This document shows positions 1 through 8,690 of a DNA stretch of 64,000 bases, piece by piece; the first letter of the stretch is position 1, and each line of letters begins with the position of its first letter. The stretch comes from Candidatus Enterococcus moelleringii (GTDB lineage Bacteria > Bacillota > Bacilli > Lactobacillales > Enterococcaceae). The position numbers and the translations under genes are program-made. The notes under the pieces are model-generated. The model worked only from the letters and a program-made list of their open reading frames with translations. It did not search any database and was not told where the DNA came from. The stretch is taken from assembly GCF_017377575.1 (NCBI RefSeq), contig NZ_JAFREM010000033.1, positions 104,345 to 168,344 on the forward strand. The letters are read 5' to 3'.

Positions 1-1
1 A

Positions 2-160
2 ACAGGGTTAGATGAATCTGGTGGAAAAATTGGTAAAGCAACTTCGACATATGTATGGGATGCCAGCCAAGAAAGATTATCTGTCGGTAAAGGCGAGTCT
101 AAGACCGGTAACTTTGAATCTACGATAAATTGGACACTAACAGCAGAAGTAACACAATAA
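2..160 (+). CDS. WxL-domain surface protein, 3' end only
   Basis: The open frame enters from the left edge and stops at TAA 158-160, giving the last 52 residues. The tail contains a Trp-Thr-Leu motif followed by Thr-Ala-Glu-Val-Thr-Gln at the C-terminus, which is the second conserved motif of the WxL cell-wall-binding domain. WxL domains attach secreted proteins non-covalently to peptidoglycan in enterococci and lactobacilli. A DUF916-type partner starts 14 bases downstream, the usual companion in such clusters, so it probably belongs to one operon with the next three genes. The N-terminal part and signal peptide lie outside the window. Confidence 0.8.
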   Translation, partial: TGLDESGGKIGKATSTYVWDASQERLSVGKGESKTGNFESTINWTLTAEVTQ

Positions 161-174
161 AATAAAGGGATGTG

Positions 175-1233
175 ATGACGATGGGTAGGAAAAAAATAAT
201 AGGTTTTGTTGGTTTGCTGATCGCTTTTATAGGTGCTGTAATCATACCAACAGCCGGGCATGCAGAAGATAGTCCAAATGCCGGTGTTGGCTACAGTGTT
301 CAAAAGGTGAGTCCAGGAAATGAAGTCGACAGCTCCAGTTCATTTTATGATCTGGCGGTCACTCCAGGTGAACAACGGACAATTGAGGCAAAATTGATTA
401 ATCCAACAGACGAGCCCATCGTCGTTGTATCCAAGATATTTACTGCCTCAACCAATAACAACGGTGAAATTAATTATACGATGCAGCCCGTTGAACTGGA
501 TCGAAGCTTGAAACATCCAGTTTCCGAGCTGGCTGAAGTAGCAGCTTCCGATGTAAAAACCGAAATCGCTCCTCGGTCAGAGGAAATTGTGCATACAACC
601 ATCAATGTACCGCAAGATGTTGAACCAGGTGTGCTTTTAGGTTCTTGGTACTTTGAAAAAGAAGGCCAAAACGGTGACAGCGATGAGGAAGGGATTGTCA
701 TCAATAACAAATACAGTTATGCGATGGCGATCAAAATGACGGTTCAACATGAAATCGAACAGCCCAATATGAATTTAATTACCATTACTAGTGGTCTAAA
801 CAATTATCGTAAAGTGATTAACGCCAACCTGCAAAATGATCGGCCGGCGATTATCGGTAATCTGGCAGTTACGGCAAAAATCACGGAAAAAGGTAAATAC
901 GATGTTCTTTACGAGAACGAATCAGATGGCATGATTATGGCTCCCAACTCAAACTTTGCATATCCAGTCTTTTTGGAGGAACAGCCGTTAAAAGCTGGGG
1001 ACTATACCATGCGCTTAACTGCAACTAGTGATGACCCGAAATGGGACAGTCAAAAGTGGGAATGGACAGAAGATTTCACGATTACAGCTGATGAAGCCCG
1101 CCGCTTGAATGAAGAGGCACTAAATGACCCAGAACAGCCAACTAATTGGTTACTGTATGTAGTAATTGCTTTAGTAATCTTAGTGATTATTTTAGCCATT
1201 CTACTATATCGCAAACGTAAAAGAGTCGTTTAA
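175..1233 (+). CDS. DUF916/DUF3324 WxL-interacting cell-surface protein
   Basis: Membrane-anchored surface protein of the WxL cluster type (CscA / WxL-interacting protein family). It has a signal peptide (about residues 1-30, ending near GHAED), an extracellular body of two beta-rich domains matching DUF916 and DUF3324, and one C-terminal membrane segment (about 326-346) followed by a basic RKRKR tail. Family members bind WxL proteins and peptidoglycan at the envelope. The start is chosen at ATG 175, about six bases after AAAGGGA; GTG 172 and ATG 181 are alternatives. It sits between two WxL proteins and a small membrane protein, consistent with one surface complex. Family call is firm, the ligand unknown. 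Confidence 0.88.
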   Translation: MTMGRKKIIGFVGLLIAFIGAVIIPTAGHAEDSPNAGVGYSVQKVSPGNEVDSSSSFYDLAVTPGEQRTIEAKLINPTDEPIVVVSKIFTASTNNNGEINYTMQPVELDRSLKHPVSELAEVAASDVKTEIAPRSEEIVHTTINVPQDVEPGVLLGSWYFEKEGQNGDSDEEGIVINNKYSYAMAIKMTVQHEIEQPNMNLITITSGLNNYRKVINANLQNDRPAIIGNLAVTAKITEKGKYDVLYENESDGMIMAPNSNFAYPVFLEEQPLKAGDYTMRLTATSDDPKWDSQKWEWTEDFTITADEARRLNEEALNDPEQPTNWLLYVVIALVILVIILAILLYRKRKRVV

Positions 1234-1272
1234 TAAATGAATTTTGTAAACAGATAAAGGAGAGTGCAAGCA

Positions 1273-1638
1273 ATGAAAAAAGTCGTAGTTTTACTACTTT
1301 CTTCTTTTGCTTGCTTCTTTTGTATTGGAGGTTATCAGGCCTTGGCAGCAGAAACACAAGGATCGATCCGACTGGAGGGGTGGGCAGATATTGAGCCGCC
1401 TAAACCTAACCAGCCGGCGGGTCCGCAAGGTCAATCTAGTTTGAAAATTGAACAAGCTGATATCCCGACAGACACCCCAGCAAGTCAAAGAATAACGCCG
1501 CGAAAAGCGAGTACCGCAGCTTATTATCCCCAGACGAATTTTATTCGAAACAACTGGCATTGGATAGGCGTATTATTCCTGCTGTTTTTATTGTTATTAC
1601 TGAAAAGAAAAAGAAAGGAAGATAAAGTTGAAACATAA
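1273..1638 (+). CDS. Small cell-surface protein of the WxL cluster with degenerate sorting signal
   Basis: About 121 residues: signal peptide (ending near QALAAE), a short Pro/Gln-rich extracellular part, then a C-terminal hydrophobic segment and a KRKRKEDK tail. The layout is that of the small LPxTG protein (CscD) found in WxL clusters, but where an LPxTG sorting motif is expected the sequence reads YPQTN, with neither the leading Leu nor the Gly. It may therefore stay in the membrane rather than be sorted to the wall. Start at ATG 1273, nine bases after AAAGGAGAG; GTG 1264 would sit inside the ribosome-binding site. The 3' end overlaps the next gene by 11 bases. Confidence 0.75.
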   Translation: MKKVVVLLLSSFACFFCIGGYQALAAETQGSIRLEGWADIEPPKPNQPAGPQGQSSLKIEQADIPTDTPASQRITPRKASTAAYYPQTNFIRNNWHWIGVLFLLFLLLLLKRKRKEDKVET

Positions 1639-4600
1639 AATGTCAATATTGCTTGTGTTGATGCTGCTCTTGCCTTCTTTTCTGGTAGTACCGATAAAAG
1701 CAGTTGGAGAAACTGTAAGTACATTAACAATGACGTTGTTGGAGTCTGAGGATCAGCAAGTTGCTGACGAATTTTCCTTAGTTGTCAGTGATCAGGCTTT
1801 AGAAGCGATTCCTGATGAAAGCAGCTATCGACTTAGCCTGCCTGATGGGATTGACTTTCAAGATTCCTCACCAGAACTGGAAGTAATCGCTGAAGAAGAC
1901 TTTATTGTCTTCAGCGGATTAAATGAGGAGACTATTTCGGGAGAATTGTATTTAAGTATCCAACCGGAAGTAGTCGAAGGGACAGCATTTACTTTGCAGC
2001 TGGAAAAAGCTGGGGAGCTGCCTTTGTTTTCACATCCCGTTACAATCACAAAAGCGGCTGGAGAACCTGAACCTGAGTTAGTTGAGTCTGTAATTGATGA
2101 ACCGACTGTGATTGAAGAAGTAGTTGAAACTTTCGAGCCCGAAATCATCCAACCAGAAGAAGCAGAACAAGTAGAAGAAATAAAGCAACCAGAAGAAACT
2201 GAACAGATAGAAGAACCAGAACAATTAGAAGAACCCGCTGCTACAGCAGATGAAGTGACAGAAGAACCTCAACCGGAAGATGACATTAGTGCTTATTTTG
2301 AAACGTATCAATATCCCACACCTTCCAGTAAGTCCGATGTAGCAAGTTTTCAAACCGGCGAGAAGGATTTAAGGAACTATTCACCAGAGCAGATTAAGAT
2401 GATTTATAACAAAGAAGATTGGCAAGCGGCATGGGATGATCGAAATATCGTCGTTTTCAATGTGATGAATGATTTCTTGATTGATCTTAGTCCGTCACGT
2501 ATCCACCACCATTACCAAGATCAAAATGATGCTAATGGAACAAGGGAAATTATCGTTGAAGGTAATGGTCATACTGTTGATTTTCGTGGTACTTCTTATG
2601 TACCTAATAGTGGAACTTGGCACATGACAGTTCAGAATTTGACTGCTTACTCTCGAAATCATTACGGCCCATTCACTGCGCGTTCAGCGAAAAATGATTC
2701 TACACAAACGTTTCATAATTACATTAATATTGGTAGCCAGATGCTTTATGCAGTAAGTACACATGTAACTTTTTCGGGTGATGTTGTGAATGATATGTAT
2801 TACAATTACGATTCACCATTTGATGGTAATAATCAGACAACGTACGGTGATATTGATGCTAATTTACAAATCAGTGACCTTGAGATGCTCAATGGTTCTA
2901 CTTTTATTGGAAAAACACAAAGTGCTGGAAATATAGATATTTCAGGTAGTGGTAACGTGATTATCGGTGAGGATGCTGATATTGATTTAGAGGCAAAGTC
3001 TGAGCGGAACAGATCAATAGGTGAAGCCCTTGGATATGGAATTAATATGAATGGGACATTCCATATGAAGAAGCGTTCAACTATTACGTATTCGTATCGT
3101 TATCATCCAGACAGAAAAGCTCGTGACCAATTTGGTATTTTAAATATGTCCACTGACAATACCTTCATAATGGAAGAAGATAGCAAAATGATTGTTCAGA
3201 AAGACAGTCATTCAAGTACTCGAGATATTATTAGTATTGGAGCTAGAAGTAATTTCCAATTAGGTGAACGGGCAGAGATAAATTTTGACATCGGAGGAGT
3301 AACCTACAACAATGCGGCTATAGAATTAGGTAACAACAGTACTTTTCAGCTGAAAAAACAGGCGAAGGTAAATATGGATACTAAAAATATAAGTAGTATA
3401 CACTCTGCTATTTCTTTGGGAACGGATAGCGTATTCAATTTGAGTCCAGAAGCTGAAGTTAATCTAAACTTGCAGGGATCTGGGGCAGCAAAAGCAATCA
3501 ATGCAGGGGGACGCAGCCAATTTTTAATTGATTCAGCAGCAAGTCTTATTGTAAATGCAGATGGAATTACGGGAAGTATTGTGGATATGGGTGCTGGTCT
3601 TAGCGGTAACCCAACAACTTTTGAGGTTAAATCAGATAATCCAGACTTAGGCTTAGAAGGCGGTATCGTTGATATCACTTCAATTAATCGTGGCAACTCC
3701 AATAACAATATTTTTAGTGCGGGAAATTATGCTAAATTTAAGGTCGGACGATTAGGTACTTTCAATTTAAGAGCAGACGGAGACGGAACTGGAGCTAGAT
3801 ACCTATTAAGTTTAGGCTCCAATTCAGAATTCGTTTTTAGCGACGCGAAGAGTGTAGACTTAGAATTTCTTACTCCTCCTGCAAATTATAGTGCGCTAAT
3901 TTACATGTATAGAGGCGTTTTTAATGTAGATGTTCAACGTGTCAAAGCATGGACCCGTGGCCAAACAAGTGAAGAGCCAACGTATGATTGGTCGCCAATG
4001 TTTGAAATGGAGATTCCATATAGTGGATATAATGTAACACGTAATAACATGAAAGCCCGTTCGGTAAATTCTGAGATTCGCCAAGAGTTTTTAGCCAATT
4101 TTGATACCGGACGAACAAATGGTTTCCAGCGTCTATTGTTTGAATTTATTCCGGATGTAGAAGTAGAACTTTCTAGTCAACCGGTAGATAATCCGTCTGA
4201 TGAAAATGCAACTTTGATAAAAGGAAAAACTAATCCTGATGCCTATGTACGTCTGAGTGAAACGGTTGTGCCAAATGGCCGAATCAGTTTTCCGACTGAA
4301 GGAAATTTAGTCAAAAGTCCTGTAGAAATTTTGGACGGTGAACCAGTAGATGAAAAAAATAGTCCGTTTACGATTCAAGCAGATGAAACAGGTGATTTTG
4401 AATTCAAGATTTCAGAAGATATGCCGGTATTTACGGCTGGAAATATCATTGAAGCGTATGCTTTCAAAAATGGTAAGTATGCAACGGATCAAGTCACAGT
4501 GCTGGATACAACTCCCCCAGAAGCGGAGAAAGCAACTGTCCATGCGGTGATGGGAGAGGAATTGCCTGATGTGGCGTACTTTACTTTAAATCGGACAGAC

Positions 4601-5632
4601 ACAAATCCTGGAACAGTAATTCATAGTCAATTTAAGGATACATTGGATCAGCTGCAGCAATACATGCAGCAGGTTGGTGAATACGACGTAGCCGTCCAAT
4701 TAAGTGACGACGCAGGGAACCAAACGGTGATTGATAGTCAATTGATCATCCATGCGACGAGTCACGTACTGACAGGTGAGGATGTAACGTTGTATCATTC
4801 TGAAGTGAAAGATTTAAGCCGAAATGATTTCCATCAATTAGTGGAAGAAAACATTCAGGCTGACAGCTACTGTTTACGGGATTTTGAACACATTTCTTTA
4901 GCTGAATTTATCGAGCATGACTTCTCACAGTTGGTCAATGAGCCAGGTACTTATGCTGTGGCATTAAGTGTGGCACCCGAACACGCTCAAAATGAAGTTG
5001 GATTGAGCCATGAGGTAGAAGTGAGAATTGATACGAATCGACCACCGGAAATTGTCAACCCTGATGACCCGCAACCAGGGACCCGACCAGAAAACGGTCA
5101 GGAAAATGACGGTACCAAGGAAACTGGCGACTTACGCTTGGATTACATCCCTAATGGCTTCCGCTTTGGTGAGGTGCCGTTGGATTATAATGCCAGAACC
5201 TACAACGCATTGCCGGCGCTTACGACTACCGGCAGCTTGTTAGAGAAACAGTGGGTTCAAGTTTCAGACGCTCGCACTAACGAAAGCGGCTGGCAACTAA
5301 AAATTCAGCAAACACAGCCTTTCCGTTCAGCTAGCGGCCAAGAAATTAAAGGAGCAGCAATAAAAATTCCGCAGGGGAAAGCTAGAAATAGTCAAATGGA
5401 CCCTGAGACAGCTGAAAGTTCAATGTTTGCCAATGAGATTGTTCTCTCTGCGGAAGCGCAAGAGCAGACTATTTTCGGAGCGTATAATACAACGAATTCT
5501 GGCAAGGAGACTTCTACCTTGCAATGGGCTGCCGAAGAAGTGAAGCTGAGAATACCTAAGGGACACAACAAAAATAAAGAAACGTATCAAACGGAGATTC
5601 AATGGGCTTTAGTGAGTGAGCCTACTCAATAA
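1628..5632 (+). CDS. Large secreted WxL-domain protein with beta-helix-like body
   Basis: A 1334-residue secreted surface protein. It has a signal peptide (about 1-26), an N-terminal domain, a Glu/Pro-rich acidic linker (about 145-220), a long middle region (about 230-850) rich in short repeated N-S-x-F-x-hydrophobic turns that looks like a right-handed beta-helix, two probable Ig-like modules, and a C-terminal WxL domain whose two motifs read GWQLKI and IQWALV. WxL domains bind the cell wall, so this is probably an adhesin or polysaccharide-interacting protein; the substrate is unknown. TTG 1628 is chosen as start because AAAGGAAG lies seven bases upstream; ATG 1640 is too far. It is the last gene before a terminator. 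Confidence 0.82.
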   Translation: MKHKMSILLVLMLLLPSFLVVPIKAVGETVSTLTMTLLESEDQQVADEFSLVVSDQALEAIPDESSYRLSLPDGIDFQDSSPELEVIAEEDFIVFSGLNEETISGELYLSIQPEVVEGTAFTLQLEKAGELPLFSHPVTITKAAGEPEPELVESVIDEPTVIEEVVETFEPEIIQPEEAEQVEEIKQPEETEQIEEPEQLEEPAATADEVTEEPQPEDDISAYFETYQYPTPSSKSDVASFQTGEKDLRNYSPEQIKMIYNKEDWQAAWDDRNIVVFNVMNDFLIDLSPSRIHHHYQDQNDANGTREIIVEGNGHTVDFRGTSYVPNSGTWHMTVQNLTAYSRNHYGPFTARSAKNDSTQTFHNYINIGSQMLYAVSTHVTFSGDVVNDMYYNYDSPFDGNNQTTYGDIDANLQISDLEMLNGSTFIGKTQSAGNIDISGSGNVIIGEDADIDLEAKSERNRSIGEALGYGINMNGTFHMKKRSTITYSYRYHPDRKARDQFGILNMSTDNTFIMEEDSKMIVQKDSHSSTRDIISIGARSNFQLGERAEINFDIGGVTYNNAAIELGNNSTFQLKKQAKVNMDTKNISSIHSAISLGTDSVFNLSPEAEVNLNLQGSGAAKAINAGGRSQFLIDSAASLIVNADGITGSIVDMGAGLSGNPTTFEVKSDNPDLGLEGGIVDITSINRGNSNNNIFSAGNYAKFKVGRLGTFNLRADGDGTGARYLLSLGSNSEFVFSDAKSVDLEFLTPPANYSALIYMYRGVFNVDVQRVKAWTRGQTSEEPTYDWSPMFEMEIPYSGYNVTRNNMKARSVNSEIRQEFLANFDTGRTNGFQRLLFEFIPDVEVELSSQPVDNPSDENATLIKGKTNPDAYVRLSETVVPNGRISFPTEGNLVKSPVEILDGEPVDEKNSPFTIQADETGDFEFKISEDMPVFTAGNIIEAYAFKNGKYATDQVTVLDTTPPEAEKATVHAVMGEELPDVAYFTLNRTDTNPGTVIHSQFKDTLDQLQQYMQQVGEYDVAVQLSDDAGNQTVIDSQLIIHATSHVLTGEDVTLYHSEVKDLSRNDFHQLVEENIQADSYCLRDFEHISLAEFIEHDFSQLVNEPGTYAVALSVAPEHAQNEVGLSHEVEVRIDTNRPPEIVNPDDPQPGTRPENGQENDGTKETGDLRLDYIPNGFRFGEVPLDYNARTYNALPALTTTGSLLEKQWVQVSDARTNESGWQLKIQQTQPFRSASGQEIKGAAIKIPQGKARNSQMDPETAESSMFANEIVLSAEAQEQTIFGAYNTTNSGKETSTLQWAAEEVKLRIPKGHNKNKETYQTEIQWALVSEPTQ

Positions 5633-5637
5633 AGATA

Positions 5638-5677
5638 AGCCCGATGCAATCCAAGACATTGTATTGGGCTGTTTTTA
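5638..5677 (+). terminator. Rho-independent terminator of the WxL cluster
   Basis: A 13-bp stem (5638-5650 with 5658-5670, G-U pairs allowed) followed by a T run, directly after the stop codon of the large WxL gene. Confidence 0.85.
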
Positions 5678-5853
5678 TGAAGTCGAAAAGGTTTTTACAG
5701 AAGACAATTAGTTTAAGATGATGATTCTTCTGTGTAACTTATAATCAATTATTAGGGTGTATCAATCGATCGTTAAAATATTTTTTGTAAATAGGTCCCA
5801 TAAGTTGTAATATTTCATTTTCTCATTTATCCTTAATCTAGGAGGTGAAGAAA

Positions 5854-7341
5854 ATGAATATCCATCATTTACTTGATCGCTCGGCCGATCTGCAAATACG
5901 AATTATCCGCCATCTTTACCGCAGCGGTGGAGTGGGAACAAAAGAGGATTTGATGCGAGAGTTTCAAGTTTCTTTGCCGACGCTGCATAAATATTTAGAC
6001 GAAATCAATGCTTCCCTAGAAGCACAAGATGGGAAGCTGCGAATTATTTTTGATGGACCGGAATTATTTTTGAGACTGGCACCAGAGTTTACCATCCACG
6101 AAATGATGATTGACCGTTTAAAGGACTCCATCAAATATCAGCTGCTAGTTGAGCACATGGATGGTCTAAAAAAAGAAATTACTTATTTTACTCAAAAATT
6201 TCAAATCAGCCGCGCTTCTTTTTTCCGAAAGATTAAGGAGTTAAATGATGCATTAGCTGAATTCAAGCTGACTTTAGAAAATGGCGAGGTTCAGGGAGAC
6301 GAGCTGCAGGTTCGTTACTTCTATTTCCAATTACTGTGGTATACAGAATCGCGAGTTACTTCTGATATCGAGCTATCGATGCGTCAAATGGTTATTGATC
6401 ACTTAGAGGCGACCTTCCAAAAGCAATTTCCTGAGGAGATTCGCCAGAAAATTGCTTTATATTTAGAAATTTTTGGCCGGCGTCGGAAGAAACAGGATCA
6501 ATTTCAAATTCAGATTACTAAAGAAGAAGAAAAAACGATCTCACCCAAAGTATTGAAGCTGGTGAAAGAAGCACTATCGATTTATTCTGAACGCTATGCG
6601 ATTACAATTGAGACCTTTGAGCTGAAAAGCTTCTACTTTTTCTTATGCAATATCAATATATTCTCAGCAACAGATGATGTCAGCTACTATATATATGAAA
6701 GGAATTTCCAAGAGCAGACGCCAGTTATTCAAATGAACGACATTATATTTGACTATCTGAACGAGAATGAATTTTTTAATCAGAAAAGGAATCCGGGATT
6801 GTGGCTAGAGATTACGATGTTCCTGTTCCGAATTCACTTTAATGTTTTTAAGTATTCAGGTTGGTTTGAAGAGTACTATGAGCATGCAGCAACAGCCGGT
6901 GAGGGGATTCCGGAAATGGATTTTTATCAACCTCATGCTGAAGAGATGGTACACCGTGTTCAGAAGTTTGCTAAAAAATATCGCAAAGCACTCATTCCTG
7001 AATGCGTTTTATTTGGGGTGTACATGGATATTTTGTTATTAATCTCCCGCAGAAATGTTCGGGAAATTGTTATTGGTTTATCCTTCTCCTTTAACCGGGT
7101 GAGTAATCGGGCCAACAAGCTTTTGCTGATTGAAGCCTTGACCAGCAACTATCCGGTGGAGTTTGAGGATTATGTCCCAGGAAAATATTATGACCTTGTT
7201 ATTAGTGATCACAAGATTGAGAAAGATGAGCTGGTGGAAAACTACTATGTTATTTCTGAGATCGGTAATGAGTATGATATTTTCGCGTTAAAAGAGATGC
7301 TGAATGAATTAGCAAATGAGACAGGGGATTATAAATTATGA
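5854..7341 (+). CDS. Mga-family helix-turn-helix transcriptional regulator
   Basis: A 495-residue DNA-binding regulator of the Mga type. The N-terminus carries two helix-turn-helix units (about residues 25-60 and 105-150, the second around FQISRASFFRKIKEL), and the rest resembles the PRD/EIIB-like regulatory part of this family. Length matches the family (about 500). Mga-like regulators of streptococci and enterococci control surface proteins and carbon-responsive genes. Start at ATG 5854, six bases after a strong AGGAGGTGA; GTG 5845 lies within that site. The stop overlaps the start of the next gene by four bases (ATGA), so the flavoprotein is translationally coupled. Whether it acts on the upstream WxL cluster is unknown. 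Confidence 0.85.
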   Translation: MNIHHLLDRSADLQIRIIRHLYRSGGVGTKEDLMREFQVSLPTLHKYLDEINASLEAQDGKLRIIFDGPELFLRLAPEFTIHEMMIDRLKDSIKYQLLVEHMDGLKKEITYFTQKFQISRASFFRKIKELNDALAEFKLTLENGEVQGDELQVRYFYFQLLWYTESRVTSDIELSMRQMVIDHLEATFQKQFPEEIRQKIALYLEIFGRRRKKQDQFQIQITKEEEKTISPKVLKLVKEALSIYSERYAITIETFELKSFYFFLCNINIFSATDDVSYYIYERNFQEQTPVIQMNDIIFDYLNENEFFNQKRNPGLWLEITMFLFRIHFNVFKYSGWFEEYYEHAATAGEGIPEMDFYQPHAEEMVHRVQKFAKKYRKALIPECVLFGVYMDILLLISRRNVREIVIGLSFSFNRVSNRANKLLLIEALTSNYPVEFEDYVPGKYYDLVISDHKIEKDELVENYYVISEIGNEYDIFALKEMLNELANETGDYKL

Positions 7342-8669
7342 TTGTAATTATAGGGGGTTCTTTTGCTGGAGTACAGGCAGCTTTAGAACTCCGAAGACTA
7401 AATAAGCAGCAAAAAATAGTGATTTACGAGAAAGAAACCTATTTAGGGTATGTACCCAATGGGTTAAATGAGTTTCTAAAAGGAAAAATTAATTCGTTGG
7501 AAGAAGCCATTCTTTATGATGTGGCAGAATTAAAAAGCAAGCAGATTGATGTTCATCTAGGAAGTGAATGTACCTTCGTAGATCCAGCAGCAAAAGAACT
7601 AACGATTGTAAAAGCGGGGCAGGCGGAGTTGGTATCTTATGACCAGCTAATTGTAGCGGCCGGGTCAATTCAGCGACCGCTAGCTTTAGAACAGGGAACG
7701 AATCTTGTATACCAAACTAAAACACTAGCTGATGCCCAACAGACATTAGACAAATTACAGGGAGATGTCTCCTCAGTGGCCGTTTTAGGCGGCGGGATTA
7801 TCGGGATAGAACTAGCTTCGGCTTTGAGGCAGTTTAAACCAGAGCTGCAAATTACTATTTTAGAAAAATTTGATCGTTTATTGGAGCTGGCAGTAGATGA
7901 AGTCATCTCATCTGCCATCACAGAGAAGCTTCAAGAAAGTAATATTCAGCTTCATACGGGGATTGATTTTGAGTCAATTCATGAAGATGCCCAGAGCGCC
8001 TGTATTCGCACGAATGAAGGAAGCTTCAAAACCGATATGATCATCAAAGCCCCCAACCTAGAGCCGAATCACCAAATACTGGAGGACGCGATCACTTTAG
8101 ATATCGATGGCAGCAGCATTGTGAATCGCAACTTTCAGGCAGAAGATTCCATCTATGTATTAGGTGATTTGTTGAGATTGACTTTAATGCCGATCAAAGA
8201 AAAATTCTACATGCCGCTAATTAACAATTCTGTTCGGACCGCCCTGGTTGCCGCTGATCATATCAGCGGGAAAAAAGAACTCACCTTTGAAAGTACCAAA
8301 ACTAACGTCTTTGCGGCCTTTGGTATGACAGTAGTTCGCAGTGGAGCCCAAAAGCGCAACGAACGCTTTACTTCTTATCATATTAATAAATGCAATGGTG
8401 TTTATTCGCTTCCTGGAAAAGATTCTCCTCAAGTATATGTCGTGATATTTGTACGTGAAGACAACCATCAGATTTTGGGAATTCAAGCGGCTTCGGAGGC
8501 CGATATTAGTCCCTTTGCCAATCTGTTTTCGTTAGTTATTCGCGGTAAATTGACAGTAGAAGAGTTAGCAACTCACGACTTTTTCTTCCACGCAGCCTAT
8601 CCTTCCAAAGAGACCCATTGCTTAAACGAAATTGCGTTGGATTATCTATATAATGAAGAAAAACGCTAG
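7338..8669 (+). CDS. NADH oxidase/peroxidase-like FAD-dependent oxidoreductase lacking the redox cysteine
   Basis: A 443-residue flavoprotein of the pyridine-nucleotide disulfide oxidoreductase class III type (NADH oxidase, NADH peroxidase, CoA-disulfide reductase). Visible are the N-terminal FAD-binding GGSFAG motif (about 6-11), a second dinucleotide-binding GGGIIGIELA (about 151-160), a late IYVLGDL FAD segment and a C-terminal dimerisation domain. In NADH oxidase and peroxidase a catalytic Cys sits in an SCG motif near residue 42; here the aligned stretch reads VPNGLNEFLKG, with Asn41 at that position and no nearby Cys. It may be a non-peroxidatic NAD(P)H oxidase or a redox sensor. It overlaps the Mga-like regulator by four bases. 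Confidence 0.8.
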   Translation: MIVIIGGSFAGVQAALELRRLNKQQKIVIYEKETYLGYVPNGLNEFLKGKINSLEEAILYDVAELKSKQIDVHLGSECTFVDPAAKELTIVKAGQAELVSYDQLIVAAGSIQRPLALEQGTNLVYQTKTLADAQQTLDKLQGDVSSVAVLGGGIIGIELASALRQFKPELQITILEKFDRLLELAVDEVISSAITEKLQESNIQLHTGIDFESIHEDAQSACIRTNEGSFKTDMIIKAPNLEPNHQILEDAITLDIDGSSIVNRNFQAEDSIYVLGDLLRLTLMPIKEKFYMPLINNSVRTALVAADHISGKKELTFESTKTNVFAAFGMTVVRSGAQKRNERFTSYHINKCNGVYSLPGKDSPQVYVVIFVREDNHQILGIQAASEADISPFANLFSLVIRGKLTVEELATHDFFFHAAYPSKETHCLNEIALDYLYNEEKR

Positions 8670-8690
8670 CACGTCTTTTGTGCTAGCGTT
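8656..8690 (-). terminator. Terminator of the minus-strand HD gene, embedded in two coding ends
   Basis: An 11-bp perfect inverted repeat (8662-8672 with 8680-8690). Read on the minus strand it is followed by TTTTT. It overlaps the last codons of both convergent genes. There is no T run for the plus strand. Confidence 0.75.
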
